A DNA stretch of 13,989 nucleotides from Thermoplasmata archaeon (GTDB lineage: Archaea > Thermoplasmatota > Thermoplasmata > Thermoplasmatales > Thermoplasmataceae), in assembly GCA_021811525.1 (NCBI GenBank), contig JAJZOK010000113.1, positions 1 through 13,989 on the forward strand, given 5' to 3'. Both the position numbers and the translations under genes were made by a program. Shown here in pieces: positions 13,046-13,989 of this stretch (position 1 is its first letter; each line of letters starts with the position of its first letter). The notes beneath the pieces were generated by a model, which made no database searches, had not been told where the DNA came from, and saw only the letters and a list, made by a program, of their open reading frames with translations.

Positions 13046-13073
13046 CAATCTGGCATTAATTTGGAAGAAGAAC

Positions 13074-13697
13074 ATGGAAGGCACATCTTACTATATGGAA
13101 GGTGAGGAAAGGTTTGGATCCTGTTCCTCCAGAATTTATTCACGCTTCTCCGGGTTGCACTACTGGAAGTACTACAGGGCTATCGTCAGGGAAGTGCTGA
13201 AACTACACCCTGAGTCTGTTCTTGATGTAGGTTGCGGCCCTGGTGATATCCTTGCCCACATTGCTGCTGAAAATGCATCAGTGCGCCTCTTTGGAGTGGA
13301 TCCATCTCAAGGCATGGTTAATGCTGCAAGGAAAAAAATTGCAAGGCACGGCCTGGCCGGCAGGGTAACCGTTGAACCCGGAAGCAGCAGGGACATCCCG
13401 TTCACTCCCGAAAAATTTGATCTGATCATATCATCCATATCCTTTCACCACTGGAAGGAACGGAAATCATCACTGGAGAATCTTTCAAGGCACCTGAAGG
13501 AAAATGGAAGGATCATAATTTTTGACCTTGACAGGGAGCAGTTGCCAGGGAAGCTTCCAATATTCAGGAACCATACATTAGCAGAAACAGAGGAAGGGGA
13601 GTTTGAGGTCGAGGGTTTCACTACAGTGATTACCAAGCTGCATGGGTCTGGCCTGTTAACTCTTGTCCTGGCCAGGAAAGAAGGAAATTCGCCATAA
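13074..13697 (+). CDS. Class I SAM-dependent methyltransferase (UbiE/Methyltransf_11-like)
   Basis: A 207-residue methyltransferase when started at the ATG at 13074. Motif I is SVLDVGCGPGD (48-58), the SAM ribose-binding acid is Asp76 in FGVDPSQGM (73-81), and FDLIISSISFHHW (115-127) carries the double His usual in UbiE-like enzymes. LKENGRIIIFDLDRE (141-155) is motif III. The C-terminal 45 residues form the usual last strands and end without extra domains. The frame is open back to 12987, but that part overlaps the preceding gene and has no family feature. GGAAG lies about 9 nt before 13074 as a weak ribosome site. The gap to the preceding small-protein gene is 28 nt with no TATA box, which suggests co-transcription under the HTH-10-linked promoter. 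Substrate unknown. Confidence 0.87.
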   Translation: MEGTSYYMEGEERFGSCSSRIYSRFSGLHYWKYYRAIVREVLKLHPESVLDVGCGPGDILAHIAAENASVRLFGVDPSQGMVNAARKKIARHGLAGRVTVEPGSSRDIPFTPEKFDLIISSISFHHWKERKSSLENLSRHLKENGRIIIFDLDREQLPGKLPIFRNHTLAETEEGEFEVEGFTTVITKLHGSGLLTLVLARKEGNSP

Positions 13698-13718
13698 TCC
13701 CACAATTTTTGGAATTTT

Positions 13719-13745
13719 CTGAATAACACAGTGTTATGTGTTCAG
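13719..13745. terminator. Bulged stem-loop between convergent genes
   Basis: CTGA(ata)ACACA pairs with TGTGTTCAG, giving nine pairs with a three-base bulge and a six-base loop. It lies between the methyltransferase stop and the stop of the convergent membrane-protein gene. It could act as a bidirectional 3' end element. A five-T run at 13706-13710 lies just before it. Confidence 0.35.
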
Positions 13746-13755
13746 GCTCATTGTA

Positions 13756-13989
13756 TTAGTGCCTTGTTTTCTTCAATTTCTTTATTTCACGAAAGTTAAG
13801 GCCCCTCATGTCCAGGTTGTAATTCCTCTCCAGGTTTCCCCTACCCACTGCAAGGAAGCAAATCAGGAACACAAAGACCACCGACAGGACAGTCAGCTCT
13901 GTGTAAGTGAAAATGTCATCGTACAGGTAATGCGGCATATGGGTGGAAGTAACATAATGGAACAAATCAGAAATAATGGAGAGTGCGAG
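13756..13989 (-). CDS. C-terminal part of a membrane protein, cut by window edge
   Basis: The minus-strand frame is open from the right edge to a stop at 13756, giving 77 visible codons. No ATG sits at a credible start; the first usual codon is a TTG at 13965, and eight more sense codons precede it. The gene therefore probably continues beyond the window. The visible part has a His/Tyr/Asp-rich segment (YVTSTHMPHYLYDDIFTY), one clear transmembrane helix (LTVLSVVFVFLICFLAV), and a basic cytoplasmic-type tail (REIKKLKKTRH). The family cannot be named from this fragment. It could instead be a short single-helix protein starting at the TTG. Confidence 0.5.
   Translation of the reverse strand, partial: LALSIISDLFHYVTSTHMPHYLYDDIFTYTELTVLSVVFVFLICFLAVGRGNLERNYNLDMRGLNFREIKKLKKTRH

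Noticed and set aside
12987..13073. N-terminal extension of the second methyltransferase
   Set aside because: It would overlap the end of the preceding gene by about 60 bases and has no family feature; ATG 13074 gives a normal length.

Overview
The window reads as a compact stretch of an archaeal chromosome, most likely from the Thermoplasmata (Thermoplasma/Cuniculiplasma-like acidophiles). This assignment is an inference. It rests on archaeal TATA boxes about 25-28 nt before many start codons (leaderless transcripts), Shine-Dalgarno motifs mainly at genes inside an operon, frequent AGG/ATA codons, a stand-alone Mrp/NBP35 ATPase, and a bacterio-opsin-activator-type (HTH-10) regulator. I found no tRNA, rRNA, CRISPR array, insertion sequence or origin.

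Left part (1-2109): the 3' end of a HepT-like HEPN toxin gene is cut by the window edge. About 370 bp without a convincing gene follow. Then come a minus-strand Mrp-type Fe-S carrier ATPase and a divergent HIT-family hydrolase sharing a 155-bp promoter region. Middle part (2248-8127): mostly single-gene units. These are a small four-helix membrane protein divergent from an MFS transporter, a three-helix membrane protein, a SAM methyltransferase, a HAD hydrolase divergent from a DUF4256 protein, a GNAT acetyltransferase, and an SRPBCC-fold protein divergent from it.

Right part (8165-13989): a two-gene ABC-2 exporter operon (ATPase then permease, 4-nt overlap, both with Shine-Dalgarno motifs) is divergent from a second, Fsr-like MFS transporter. 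A flavin-binding split-barrel (PPOX-type) protein follows. Next is an HTH-10 regulator divergent from a two-gene unit (small alpha/beta-type protein plus SAM methyltransferase). The end of a membrane-protein gene runs off the right edge. Two MFS carriers, one ABC exporter, a GNAT enzyme, a PPOX protein and two methyltransferases suggest an efflux/modification neighbourhood, but no single pathway is proven.

The most notable signal is a perfect 18-bp palindrome at 12727-12744. It sits between the TATA box and the start codon of the HTH-10 regulator, inside a 60-bp bidirectional promoter. It looks like an autoregulatory operator that may also control the small-protein/methyltransferase unit. A second oddity is an in-frame TAA between a well-placed leaderless ATG (9901) and the body of the Fsr-like MFS gene.
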